From positions 1 through 64,000 of the forward strand of contig JAUCBJ010007485.1 in assembly GCA_032718475.1 (NCBI GenBank): 64,000 bases of DNA. Reading direction: 5' to 3'. Both the position numbers and the translations under genes were made by a program. The stretch is from Nemertoderma westbladi (lineage: Eukaryota; Xenacoelomorpha; Nemertodermatida; Nemertodermatidae). Position 1 is the stretch's first letter, and every line of letters begins with the position of its first letter. Shown here piece after piece: positions 53,551 through 64,000 of this stretch. A model generated the notes under the pieces. The model saw only the letters and a program-made list of their open reading frames with translations, had not been told where the DNA came from and made no database searches.

Positions 53551-54469
53551 ATTTTCTTACACGGAGAGCTTCGTAATTAGTTACATTTAATATGCCAGTA
53601 GGCCTACTTAATTTATCGGCCTATCAGCAATATGAATTCAATATATAAGGGATACAAATAATAACTTTATAGGAGAGGACGTTGTAGAGGACTAGGACTA
53701 GAGGTCTAATTAAATTTGCCTAATGGCTAGAACTGAGAACTGCCTAGCCAGATTGAAGACACACTCAGACGCTGCCCTGCACCATCTGGTGGATTGTGAA
53801 AACCAAATTTTTGACGGAATCCCAGACTGTAGGCCTAGCGGTAGGCCTATATAATTGTATTGATCAGCTCAGCTCTCGGGGCAAATACCACAATCTAGTT
53901 TGCCATTCCACAGGGTACGGTAGGTGTTGCAGTCAATGAAGTGGAGGCCGATATGAGGCTCATCACCAAAACCTACTCTGACGCACATGACCCACCATTG
54001 GCTGTGCGTGCAGCTCATCTGCTCGGCCATGCCCTGTACCCCTAGTGCCAGGTGCAGGTCGCAGTGAAGTACACTCAAGAGTGGACATGAGAACACTCTA
54101 CTCTTGCCTGACAGCCTGACCAGCCATTCACCATCCGTCTGGCCAGGCCATAGGGCCTACACCTGTACACAGATACAGCCATATACCCTGCCAGCCTGCA
54201 GCCAAGAATATGGGTCCTTAATCCAGGACCAAGGGCGTCCTTATCCCCCAGAACGAAGGGGGTCATTAGTTAGGGCTACTCGCCTACAGGCAGACAGGAC
54301 CCAGGGACCAGATTTGCCCTAGTAAGAGGGTCTATGCAGCCACAGGTGGCACCTCCTTTACACTTTATGCCGCATTACTGCATTAAGGTGGCAAGTTTTC
54401 TTGATCAATGACCTGAGTGCATTGCATGGAATACCGGTACCTGACTGCCTGACCTGACCCTAACAGCCT
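53551..54469. other. upstream region of the TGOLN2-like gene, otherwise unrecognised
   Basis: Contains several TAGGCCTA words and a G/C-richer block (53870-54330) with overlapping small ORFs on both strands that resemble nothing I know. There is a small hairpin GGTCCT/AGGACC near 54210-54230. Confidence 0.45.
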
Positions 54470-54527
54470 AAAGCCGACACTGCATTAAAAATGGAGCTAC
54501 ACTGCAATGCAGCATGCCGATCCTACC
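54470..54527 (+). mobile_element. 3'-end fragment of the RTE-like LINE family
   Basis: Contains CACTGCAATGCAGCATGCCG followed by ATCCTA; 22126-22158 next to the LINE ORF has GCAGCTGCAATGCAGCATGC then CGATCCTA. Only the last 45-60 bp are retained. Confidence 0.65.
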
Positions 54528-55088
54528 AGCCTACTGCTGTACTGCTGTACTGTAGTATTTGGGAGTATACAGGACAGGCTGACAGGCAGACAGGTATAGA
54601 TTGGGTGTTGAACTCATGACATACGATGCGAAGTGGGCATCGCGACGCGACGCAGTAGGTAGGTAGTATGGTTGATTTTTGCAAATTATGAAACTCAAAC
54701 ATGCGAAATACCGGTCAGCCGGTACTGCTGCACTGTACTGAAATAGTACTGCTGCACTGTACTGAAATAGGCCTAATAAGCTAATCGAAATTAAAAATAA
54801 ACAGCTAAATAATACCGGTAACCTCATACAGCTGTACAGTCATCGGCAATCGGCTCCGGTAACCGGTATTACTGTATTAATTAACCGCAAAATTTTTTAT
54901 TGTCCATTTAAATCACTTCAAAATTCATCTTTTTATCTTTACAGCTTTGTGTCCTCCGGAAATTTACCGTTAGGTTCCATGCTACCGGTTTCTCTACTGC
55001 TGTTCTCTCAGGCTATCAGTACAGTACCGCAACCGGTATTAGTATATAGAGCACTATTTTGCAGTATCAGAGTATTGCTGTATTTATA

Positions 55089-55129
55089 CTGCTTTATACC
55101 TACATCTGTACGATGTAGGTATAAAGCAG
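55089..55129. other. perfect 18-bp stem, 5-nt loop hairpin
   Basis: CTGCTTTATACCTACATC (55089-55106), loop TGTAC, then the exact reverse complement GATGTAGGTATAAAGCAG (55112-55129). No promoter or gene around it is recognised. Confidence 0.9.
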
Positions 55130-55274
55130 GTATTTTAGGTATTTTAGTACTGGTAACTGGCACCGGTACTGCTGTAGGCCTACTGCCTACTTTCAGACTG
55201 TGTAGCCTACCATTTAAATACGGTAATGATAGGCCTACCATTTAATACGGTAATGGTAGGCCTACCGGCTGACC

Positions 55275-55880
55275 GGTTGTTTTGGTTAGAAAATCCCGCC
55301 TCTGTAACCTGCTCCTTTCCCTGATTTGGTAAAGTGACAGTTTATTGTTTTGGTTAGAAAGGCCCGCCTCTTTAACCTGCTCCTTTCCTTCATTTTGTAA
55401 AGTGACTGTTTATTGTTTTGGTTAGAAAATCCCGCCTCTGTAACCTGCCCGCTGCCCCTTTCCCTCAATTAGTTAAATGGTCGTTTATTGTTTTGGTTAG
55501 AAAATCCGCCTCTGTAACCTGCTCCTTTCCCTCAATTAGTTAAGTGATCGTTTATTGATTTGGTTAGGAAATCCCGCCTCTGTAACCTGCTCCTTTCTCT
55601 CAATTGGTAATGTTATCGTTTATTGTTTTGGTTAGAAAAAACCATCTATGTAACCTGCTCCTTTCCTTCATTTAAAGTAAAGTGCTTGTTTATTGTTTTG
55701 GTTAGAAAATCCCGCCTCTGTAACCTGCTCCTTTCCCTGATTTGGTAAAGTGACCGTTTATTGTTTTGGTTAGAAAGGCTAGCGCTAGCCTCTGTAACCT
55801 GCTCCTTTCCTTCATTTGGTAAAGTAACTGTTTATTGTTTTGGTTAGAAAATCCGGCCTTAACCTGCTCCTTTCAGCCTT
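55275..55880. repeat. 68-bp minisatellite, about nine units
   Basis: Units read TTTATTGTTTTGGTTAGAAA, then ATCCCGCCTCTGTAACCTGC, then TCCTTTCCCTGATTTGGTAA with GTGACCG. They vary by substitutions and small indels. Solitary relatives lie near 24655-24760 and 43430-43540. Confidence 0.93.
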
Positions 55881-56029
55881 TCCATCAATTTGTAATTTTT
55901 TTTGGCTATAAAATGAGTGTTTTGCTACGTCATGTGGTAATCGATTATCGACAACAACCACAAAGAGTCTTTCAGTCTTATACCACAGGCGCATATGGAA
56001 ATATATCTCATAGTCATAGTCTATAAATA

Positions 56030-56160
56030 ATGGAATTTTGAATGTTTTGGCACAGGCATAGTGAAACCAACTGTCCGACAGACCAGAAATCAACAAATTT
56101 TGAATGTTTTGGCATAGGCATGTTGAAATCAACTGTCTGACAGTCCAGAAATCAGCAGTC
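56030..56160. repeat. tandem duplication of about 66 bp
   Basis: Two copies start ATTTTGAATGTTTTGGCA and contain CAACTGTC and GACAG and then CCAGAAATCA; a partial third (TCAGCAGTCTGACAG) follows. Confidence 0.8.
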
Positions 56161-57109
56161 TGACAGTTTGAAGAAATACATACATAAAAAAGTCATTAAA
56201 GGGACAACAAAAGTCATTCTGTCATTATGCACAATTCGTAAAAAAAGGAGGACAAAAAAAGTCAAATAAAAGGACATAAAAAATCACTGCCTTAATTAAC
56301 TCTAACCAGAAAACATACTGGTACTGGTAGAGATGCCACGATGCAGACATCAGAGAATCGGAGTCGGCATGGGGCGAACTTCAGCATAAAGATAAGATAA
56401 ATATGTTCGGTTTGGTTGGACATCGCTGATCTTTATGGGTTACTTCAAACTAGCCTAGAATTTACTTATTTTCGTTTTAATGGGAAATTTTGCGAACAAA
56501 AAGACGGCCTAGGCATGGGGAATAGACTAGCCGGAGTTGTGTGCATTCTGACATTTCATTGAACAATTACCATAAGCATAAACTTTAAATGCATTACTGA
56601 AGAATGCAAATTTTAAATTTCTAAATACAAAGGCTTTTCTAAAAATTAAGGAATTCTTGTGAAATTTGGCATGAATTATGATTGGGTGATTCTTAACACC
56701 CCCTATTACCACTTTATTAATTTTCTTTGTTATAGCTGAAATATTTAACAAATGTGTAGATTTTTGACCAAAAATGGCGAAATCTTTCAAAAATATACAT
56801 CAACAAATCGGATAATTAAAATAATTTTTGAAAAGATGCATTTAACAAAATGGTGGTAATAGGATCGATTCACCATATCATTGTGCACAAATCATAACAT
56901 TTTGGGCACTTGATGACCTTCCCGCTAAAAGACTTTGCATTTTAAAGAATAATTCCATAAAATTACTGTTATGTTAATTCGGTTATAAATTAAAAATTTC
57001 GAAAACTTTTTATCCACCTATTCTATAACATGTGTACCAAATGTCAATAATTTTGGGTAAAACGAATTCTCCTAAATAAGGGAGTACAATTTTTTGGTTA
57101 ATTAGTCAA
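56161..57109. other. unrecognised A/T-rich DNA
   Basis: No gene. A diverged inverted pair around GGTAATAGG and CCTATTACC (near 56705 and 56855), with similar flanks, suggests an old inverted-repeat element. Confidence 0.4.
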
Positions 57110-57167
57110 CCCCCCCCCCCCCCCCCCCCCCCCCTCCCAGGGGTGGTGGGGGGGGGGGGGGGGGGGG
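57110..57167. repeat. C25 / G20 homopolymer inverted repeat
   Basis: A run of 25 C (57110-57134), a short centre TCCCAGGGGTGGTG, then a run of 20 G (57148-57167). GTCAAC before it and GTTGAG after it extend the symmetry. It can form a long hairpin or G4/i-motif structures. Lengths may be imprecise in the assembly. Confidence 0.9.
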
Positions 57168-57579
57168 TTGAGTAAGTCAAACAAAGGTACACATTTTGGA
57201 TGAACCGCTCAATGAAATTTCATGAAATTTGGAACTCGGATTGACCGGATTGATCTACCCGGACAAATGTAGAACCTCAAAAAAAAAAATAAAAAAATAA
57301 CGTCCGCCAAAAATAAGACCGTTTTTTGAAAATTACTTGTATTTAAAAAATATATATATATAAATCATCAAAAAAGCATCCAACTGACAAAACATCTGAA
57401 TTATTAGAAGTTCCACGGGTAGACAGCATTGATGCTGAGAATCAAAGAAAATTTCATAAAGTTTCATCTGGTACTGTAGTTCCTGAGAAATATGTACCTT
57501 TGTGTAAAAAAAAACATGAAATAGTACATTTCAAACCTTTCCGCCAAATTTTTCTGTTTAGATTTTCCAAATATGATCC

Positions 57580-58100
57580 AAAATTATGAAATGAAAGCAC
57601 ACCACCTTACAAAAATTTTGCTGTAGGTGTTTTCATTGTTGGTGATTTCATTTCCGATGTCAGTTTTTTCATTTGAGTGAATCTAGCGCTGCTGTATACA
57701 GTACATACTGTGTGGTATATTGTATTTCTCTGTCTGTCGGACTGTCAGTCAAAAAATAAGAAATCACACCACTAAACTGAGGTTTTCGTTAAATGGGGTT
57801 TCATGGTCGGTGACTCCATATCAGATGTTAATTTTAATGTTTGGAGGAATCTACTGTAGATTGCCTTTAAAAACTGTCTGTATGTCTGTCGGTCTTTCTG
57901 ACCGTCTGTCTATCAAAAAATAAGGAAGCATACCGCAAATGTAGAATTATTGTTATGTGGGTTTTATGGTCGGTGCTTTCATTTCTGATGTTAATATTTA
58001 CGGTTGAAGAAATCTAGACTGTTTTTGTTCTACTGACATACATACAGACAGACAGACACAACAGACAAACGGACAGACAGACAATCCAAATCAAATTTAA
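57580..58100. repeat. degenerate tandem repeat of about 180 bp with GACAGACAGACA tracts
   Basis: Three diverged units share TTTCAT(T/G)G T(C/T)GGTG, TTTC(A/C)GATGT and GAATCTA, followed by CTGTCTGTCGG words. Near 58260-58375 the sequence CTGTAATCTACGAAAAAG and AGGGTACCCT resemble the nested element at 15830-16282. Confidence 0.6.
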
Positions 58101-58394
58101 AGAAAAAAACGGATATCAGCAATTAAACCCTTTACTAAGTAAACCCCCATACCGAAAATTATAATTAGGTAATGTCCTTCCTTATTTTTTTAACGGACAG
58201 AAAAACCGACAGGCGGACAACACTGACATACAGACAACTACGTCTGGTGCTATGACTTTAAGGTTTCAATTTCTGTAATCTACGAAAAAGTTTGACTTTG
58301 ATTCAATAAAAAAAATTTTGAAGAAAAAAAAATTTTTCGTGAAAATTTGCAGGGTACCCTGTCCCCTTAAATTATTATTAAACTGTAATACTTT

Positions 58395-58500
58395 ATTAAG
58401 TTAATTATTAAGTTAATCTACTCTCATCTTCTCCTGGTGCAAATTAATCTACTCTCATCTTCTCCTGATGCAAATTAATCTACTCTAATTTACTCTTGCT
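58395..58500. repeat. tandem repeat of about 33 bp, three units
   Basis: TTAATCTACTCTCATCTTCT followed by CCTGGTGCAAA, three units, the last diverged. Confidence 0.85.
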
Positions 58501-58676
58501 GCATACTTTTACTTATTATATCTACTATATACTGTAATTATATTTATTCCAAAATTGTAACATTACTCAACGCTGTTAGTATTAACAGCGAGTTGTTACA
58601 GTATTTAGCCCTTTACAACTTTAGAGGACATTACAGCATTGTATTGGCCTATACATTTAGTATTGTATTTGGTGTT

Positions 58677-58765
58677 ATTGTTTACCCGGTAACCCATGAC
58701 GGCGTTAAGTAATGTCCACTAAGGGGACATTACATAACGCTGTCATTGGATACCACGTAAACAAT
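58677..58765. other. imperfect 40-bp inverted repeat
   Basis: The left arm ATTGTTTACCCGGTAACCCA continues to GTAATGTCC. The right arm starts GGACATTAC and ends CCACGTAAACAAT. About five mismatches. It may be the tip of a palindromic MITE that includes the GCTGTTAGTATTAACAGC palindrome near 58571-58590. Confidence 0.75.
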
Positions 58766-59059
58766 AGGTAAAAATTTGCCTGACAGCCAGATAGGCCTAC
58801 TGTATTACCTACCGGTAGGCGGGGTATAGCTATTAATAACCAGTTGGGCCTAGCTATATTATTATAACATGGCTCCAAACGCCACCATAAATATAAGCTA
58901 ACTTACTTTATAACATAATTTTATGTCATTTTTACGTTTATTCATACAGCAACTAATATAATTTGTGCAGTTTCTATCACTTATATAGTGTATATGTACA
59001 ATGTACAATCATTTCGTAATGTTACAATTTTGTAATAAAACTACATAGATACGTGTTGC

Positions 59060-59175
59060 AAAGTACTTTACAGTGTTGTGATCCTCGTGGCTTTATTTTC
59101 ACTCACTCACTAACGTTCGTTCGTGTAACAAAGTCACTGGGATCCTCACACTGTAAAGTGCTGCTTTACACACAA
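59060..59175. repeat. dispersed repeat shared with 42178-42290
   Basis: Second copy of the repeat containing TGATCCTCGTG and CTCACTCACTAA and ending CACTGTAAAGTGCTGCTTTA. Confidence 0.6.
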
Positions 59176-59558
59176 GTATGTAAATAGTTATTACTTAAAA
59201 TCAACTCTATTATTACATTCATTGGACCAATCTCTTTCGATCTTGTTTTTCATCCGTTTGTCCCGTTTTAACATAACTTAACAATATTATTATGGATGTT
59301 AGACCGTTAAAACGATTAATATATATTATTAATTATTATTAATATTGTACCGATATATTCAGATACCGCAGTGAAAGTATTTCAATTAATCTTTGTTTCT
59401 ATCTTCCAGAATGTGTTGTTGTGTACCAGCAGTGTTGTAAGAAGGATTTGGTAGTATGGGGGGTGGTTAATTAACGTAGTCGGTTTGTTATAATAAATGT
59501 AAGCGGATCCAATTCACTGCACTACCCAGCGGAAAATGGGGAAAGTGGCTTTTACCAA

Positions 59559-60110
59559 TTATAATTGGCTAGGTGACATTAGGAATATAATGTCACCTAA
59601 TAACCAATGAAGGAGGCAATACACGTTGCCAGCCACAAGTAGAGATAAGAGGCTACAAGCCATCTCAGGGGAACTAAAGGGGCTAGCACGTGGGCATAAA
59701 GGGAACAGGGAGTGCCAAGGAAAGGAAGGATAGGTTAGCCAATGATGGGGTAGAACACCATCTGATAGGGGTGCATTCATTGACCAGGCCACGTAACAGT
59801 AGCAATATGTTAGTAATATAACCGTTGCATTTATTACCTGTTGTTCAGTTGGTTTGTGTAGAGCTGTGGAAGCAAGACGGTTTCAACCGTTGTCATTAAC
59901 CGTGCTATTATTATATTCTGATTGTGCTATTACAGTACTGTATTCTGACATTACGAACAACTGCCAGTAAAACTCAGTTACTCAACCGGCCTCCGGCCTT
60001 TCAAACTCAGGTACCATAAGCCTTTCAGCAGCCTACGGATGCGGCGACGCGTATAACCCAAAAGTAAACACACACCGATCGGGATTCCCTCGCCAACGCG
60101 GGGATCCCAT
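59559..60110 (+). other. possible solo LTR or other mobile-element remnant
   Basis: Contains a hairpin AGGTGACATT/AATGTCACCT (59571-59598), a less A/T-rich body and, at about 60040, GCGGCGACGCGTATAACCC, which loosely resembles sequence after the LTR of some Gypsy elements. No second LTR, terminal TG...CA or target duplication was established, so this is only a suggestion. Confidence 0.2.
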
Positions 60111-60694
60111 CACAATAAACATTGAAAAAAAATTGTTTAAATGAAAAGGTCCGCTTTTCACAAATGTGCCCCACCCCACTCAAGATGCTGCCTATATAGT
60201 TTGGCTGACTTAAGGTACATTTGTAAGAAGCTTGGCAAGGATTCTTCAAACATTCTCCGTCTAGCCAGCTTATGTACGTTTACCACAGGAAGGCCTAGCT
60301 GAGAGATATGCCTACAGTATAACAAAAATAAGAAAAATACATTTCGATAACGATGGCAGTAAAAAAACCATGTTATACTGTATTTCGGCTCCTTTGAGTT
60401 GATGCCCATATGTGGGACATGATGCAATAATATGGTGGATGTGGTGCGCAATGCTGTGATACCAATGGAAAGGCCTCTGACTGAGCCGTCACCTGATGGG
60501 TGTGATGTCATGTCAGGTCTCTACAAGTCTCCCTTTACACGAGGAAGGATAATATATGGTTGGGGCTCGAGTGGCTTTTGGCTTCAGCCATAAATATAAT
60601 TAAATATTATGAACAATTATTTTTTCTCTCTGCCCACCTTTGCACACCTCGTTGGTTTGGGACAGCCCTGACCCCTCGATTGATTTGGCTCTCC

Positions 60695-60786
60695 ATTCCA
60701 TGCAGGCAGCGCCAGTCTCCGGGCCGCCTGTAAACTCGTGATTCCATGCAGGCAGCGCTAGCCTCCGGACCGCCTGTAAACTCGTT
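60695..60786. repeat. 46-bp tandem duplication
   Basis: Two units of ATTCCATGCAGGCAGCGCCA followed by GTCTCCGGGCCGCCTGTAAA and CTCGTG, with four differences. Confidence 0.92.
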
Positions 60787-60943
60787 CCAGGCTAGAGGGG
60801 GGTGGGGGAGGGGGGGTGGTGTGGTAGCGCAGGCTTGCTAGATATATACTGTTTACGCTAGATATATAGTTTTATATTTGAATGTTATAGTTGTCAGTGA
60901 TATTGTTCACCTTATTCCACAAATTTTAACATTTTTTATGTCC

Positions 60944-61013
60944 CGCATTGGTGTAGTGGTGGAATCGTTACGTTGAAATAGCGTCTCAGACTCCACATGT
61001 GGTGTTTAAGCCC
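60944..61013 (+). other. tRNA-like/SINE-like sequence
   Basis: CGCATTGGTGTAGTGGTGGA resembles the 5' part and A-box of glycine/glutamate-type tRNAs, and GTTTAAGCC about 45 nt later is a B-box with one mismatch. The cloverleaf does not close well, so a tRNA-derived SINE head is more likely than a tRNA gene. Confidence 0.35.
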
Positions 61014-61489
61014 AACATAAGTGTAAAGGCTTTTGCGTAATTAGCCGGTTATTTTCCCCGTAAAGTACTCTGTAGTTGGTTTAACAGGCATAAAAGGCCG
61101 TGTCCTTACTGTACTGTTGTTTTAGAGGACATAAAAGCCATTTCTTCTGTATGTGTACTTTAGCGGACATAACTAGCAATTTTATGTCGCAATACGCTAA
61201 AATCCTCTTGACACAGTGTAGTTACTATGACGACGGCTAACAGCTGATCTGTACACGTGTAGCTTTTTCTTTGTTCCTTTGTTCGGACAACCAATCAGAG
61301 CGATTCTCCTGTTATTTGTACAGAAACCTCCGGGAAATCGCGCAATGCATTACTGTTTATGTTTACATTTTTTCCTGATGCCAGAAGACCGGCTTTGGAA
61401 TCTCTGTGTTTTCAGGCCTTAGCAAAACATTAGTAGGCTTGATCATAGAACGTATAACCGTTATCAAACAAACAATACAAACTAATCAA

Positions 61490-62330
61490 TATCAAACCAA
61501 AACACCGCATTTTTACTGCTATTTACTGTTTATTCGGTTATTAATTATATCAGTGGATGGAATATTATTATATTGGATAATATCGCTAAATAATCAGAAA
61601 CCCCAATCTTCTTGATATACTGAAGGTTAGAGAGACCGGTTACATATAACAATTGCGACTTACATTATATTGGTTTTGGAGTGAATCTAATGCTATTTCA
61701 TAGGCACTACATGAGTCAGTGGTTGTTCTCTTTATATGTGACTAAAATTAGTGAAGGTCGGCAGATCGGTGTGCAGCATTGTGCGGTAGTGTGCATGATT
61801 GTGACTGATAACGAAGCATCTCCTAAAGAATGCGCTTTATACGTGAATCCATAGCCATCCCGTTGTGTCTAGTGTAAGTCATAACTCTGTTTACATATTT
61901 AGAGCGCCACGTCCTAAAGGAACTGTTAATATTTCCCGAAAGTGAATAATATTTGTCAGAAATTATATATTAACGATCAGTCGAATAATACAGTAGGCCT
62001 ACACCGCAATAAGGTCAAAGCTTCCGAATCCAGTCTCCCAGGTATATCCAGCGGGTGAATGGTCGCGCATAGACTGGCTTTGGCTAATGTAGTGTATTAA
62101 ATACTCATCATAGGCTAAAGTCGATTTATAATCTAGAAGACATCTAAATTTGGCAGGTTAAACTGCTAAAGGTCTGAAAGCGCGAACAATAACGGTTATT
62201 GCTTCTGTATTGCAGTAGGAAATATCGACCGGTACCTAGTAGGCCTGACTACCTAACCACCCGGACCGGTACTTACAGCAGTACAGGTACAGCAGTATTA
62301 TTCAATTTGATAATTATATACCGGTAGGCC
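61490..62330 (+). mobile_element. BEL/Pao LTR-like region, second copy
   Basis: Aligns with the reverse complement of about 6830-7735. Shared blocks include ACATGAGTCAGT, TATATGTGACTAAAAT, GCGCCACGTCCTAAAGGAAC, ATCCAGCGGGTGAATGGTCG and GGTCTGAAAGCGCGAACA. The two copies differ clearly (several per cent and small indels), so they are different insertions, not a recent duplication. Homology to the first copy ends at ATACCGGTAGGC near 62332. Confidence 0.75.
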
Positions 62331-62417
62331 TTAATATTGAATCAGGGAGGGCCCGCCCTGGTTTATTCGGTTTGTTGCGGTTTATTCGGTTTGTTGCGGT
62401 TTATTGCGGTTTATTCG

Positions 62418-64000
62418 GACCCCCTTCTCATCCTTCCTGCAGCCGTACTCACTAGGTTATTGATTGCGGTGGAAGAACACCAGATCGATTGGGCGAGAAA
62501 TAAGCGATCGACTAAAGATAGTTATGCGGGATACACAAGGGAAGAACTGAAGTCTATTGTCGAGTCGCAATGGAACTTCCCCGGACCCGGACTCCCGTTT
62601 GATTTATCAGAAGCTGCCTGGGAAGACATACACAGGATGGGAGTAACCAAGGAAACCATCGATCTAGCTGTGTGGAAGAGGTCCGCAGCCGGATACGCAC
62701 AGGGATTCTTCAGCTCTATGGAGCAATTAAAAGAACAACTGTTTCAACAACCCCAAGGACCTCAAGAGCAGGGACAGCTGCTTTATCAAGTTAGAGAAAG
62801 AATTCTACGAATCAGGCTAATCTTATCGGCCTTTGAGGAGGCTTCTAAAAGAAGACAAGACACGTCGCTGCAAGTTGCCGTAAAGACTTGGTTTCAACGG
62901 GTGAGTCTCCAGGTTCAAGGAACGGCTCAGTGGAAAGCTCAGCTGGAGGAGCGCTCTACCCATGGAGAATCAACAGACGCTACTTTTTCCCAAGTGGAAA
63001 GTGAAGCGACGGCAGAGAAACCGCATAAGAGGGATGCCATTGACATCTATCTGTCAGACTATCAGCGCTTTTTAGGAGATGAAGAGTTGAGGAGAAGGTT
63101 AGATGGACTTAGCCCTAATAGTGAAGGAACCCAGCGTGTGATGGACGCCATCGATGTGGATATGAGAGCTGCGAACCAAGCTAGATTTGATGAACGCCTC
63201 CGCATCACTAGAGTCCAAGAAGAACAAGTGAAGAAAAAACGTATAGAAGACAGAAAGGCAGCGGCAGTGGCAGCAGCAGTGGCAGCTGCAGAAGCAGAAA
63301 GAAAAGCGGCAGTAGCAGCGGCAGAGGCAGAGGCGGAAAGAAAAGCGGCAGCGGCAGAAGCGGAAAGAAAGGCGGCAGTGGCAGCGGCCGAAGCGGAAAG
63401 AAAAGCGGCAGAGGCAGTGGCAGAAGCAGAACGGAGATCGGCTGAAGAAACCACCCAATTAGAATTGGAAAACATTCAGGAGAATCAAGACTGCATAAAT
63501 AAACAGTTAACAGCTAGTAATATGCAGATGATGAATCGATCTACTCCCAAAAGACAGGGATATACATCATCTGAGGAAGGCGATACCACCGATACTGAAG
63601 GCAAAGGAAATAGATCTCGTCTAAGCAGACGTAGAAGAACATCCCACCGTCAGAAATTGCCTGATTTGCCTCCAGCTGTTAGAAGGCAACTAAATAACAC
63701 AAACTTAGGTAGTACAGAACCCACAGACCAAATAATTAAAATAGAAAGACTCCCTACTATAGTAGATGAGCCTGAAATAATTAGGCCTGTTCCCGAAGCC
63801 ACCCTTTCGGTGGTAGAGACACCTGTACTCCCTGAACCTACCTCTAAATTCCCTCTGCACAGCACTAAGCTACCTGTGCCCAGCAGAACAGCCCATGAGA
63901 CAATCCATGTCCTGGACTCCAAGCGAAATATTAATGATTTGTCGCCCGTTGTCCCTCGTCCGCCCGCTACAACGTTGGCGGCTCCCGCTTCGGCGGTCGA
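62418..64000 (+). CDS. BEL/Pao Gag region, second copy, 5'-deleted, cut by window edge
   Basis: The open frame starts DPLLILPAAVLTRLL and runs to base 64000 (527 codons). It is collinear with residues about 110 onward of the copy at 1-4805, including EELKSIVESQWNFPG, YAQGFFSSM, the KAAAEAER-type Ala/Lys/Glu repeat (62260+1000 to about 63430) and the SRLSRRRRTSHR basic segment. Repeat numbers in the Ala-rich part differ between copies. The Gag start and leader (about 2.35 kb of the first copy) are missing here; the first ATG in frame is at about 62636. The copy is therefore probably defective at its 5' end although its frame is intact. It runs outward, opposite to the first copy. Confidence 0.82.

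Noticed and set aside
53869-54322. Overlapping 63-75-codon ORFs as a small gene
   Set aside because: Several frames on both strands are open in this G/C-richer block. None shows a motif, splice context or resemblance to a known family.
59559-59792. 77-codon minus-strand ORF
   Set aside because: It begins inside a possible LTR remnant and ends in the hairpin at 59571-59598; no recognisable protein features.

Overview
The window looks like a piece of an invertebrate animal genome, very probably marine. The evidence is a spliced peptide-hormone GPCR gene with GT/AG introns, a trans-Golgi-network-type membrane protein gene, BEL/Pao, RTE-like and hAT-like elements, and no bacterial signals. The palindromes TAGGCCTA and TACCGGTA are scattered throughout. 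My guess, from memory of such genomes, is an echinoderm or another non-vertebrate deuterostome; this is weak.

Layout. Positions 1-7735 hold a BEL/Pao retrotransposon on the minus strand. Its Gag-Pro-Pol frame is open for 1601 codons and runs off the left edge. Positions 8279-8853 are a fold-back element. Positions 9300-10320 are a 33-bp minisatellite interrupted by the 3' end of a non-LTR element. From 11947 to 41419 runs a plus-strand rhodopsin-type GPCR gene of the GnRH/AKH/corazonin receptor type. Six coding exons (TM3 to C-tail, 972 nt in all) are visible; the TM1-TM2 part is missing from the window. Each of its five introns is dominated by a different tandem array: a 3.2-kb pure (GTT)n, a 46-bp unit split by an RTE-like LINE, a 49-bp tRNA-like unit, a 9.9-kb 33-bp unit and a 2.6-kb 37-bp unit. 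In the last two the array starts at, or includes, the exon's own splice donor.

Downstream are a 1.6-kb hAT-type element with a perfect 8-bp target duplication, a second hAT-like element, and the third copy of a roughly 1-kb repeat family. Next comes a 4.3-kb array of a 33-bp unit that ends 18 bp from the stop codon of a minus-strand, single-exon gene. That gene encodes a signal peptide, KEPETD repeats, a transmembrane segment and a tail like TGOLN2/TGN38. From 53.6 to 61.4 kb there are small repeats, hairpins and unrecognised DNA. From about 61.5 kb to the right edge a second, internally deleted BEL/Pao copy runs on the plus strand, so the two copies face outward from the window.

Only two cellular genes are supported, and I see no functional link between them. 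The most interesting structure is the satellite-filled GPCR gene whose exon/intron boundaries are part of tandem arrays.
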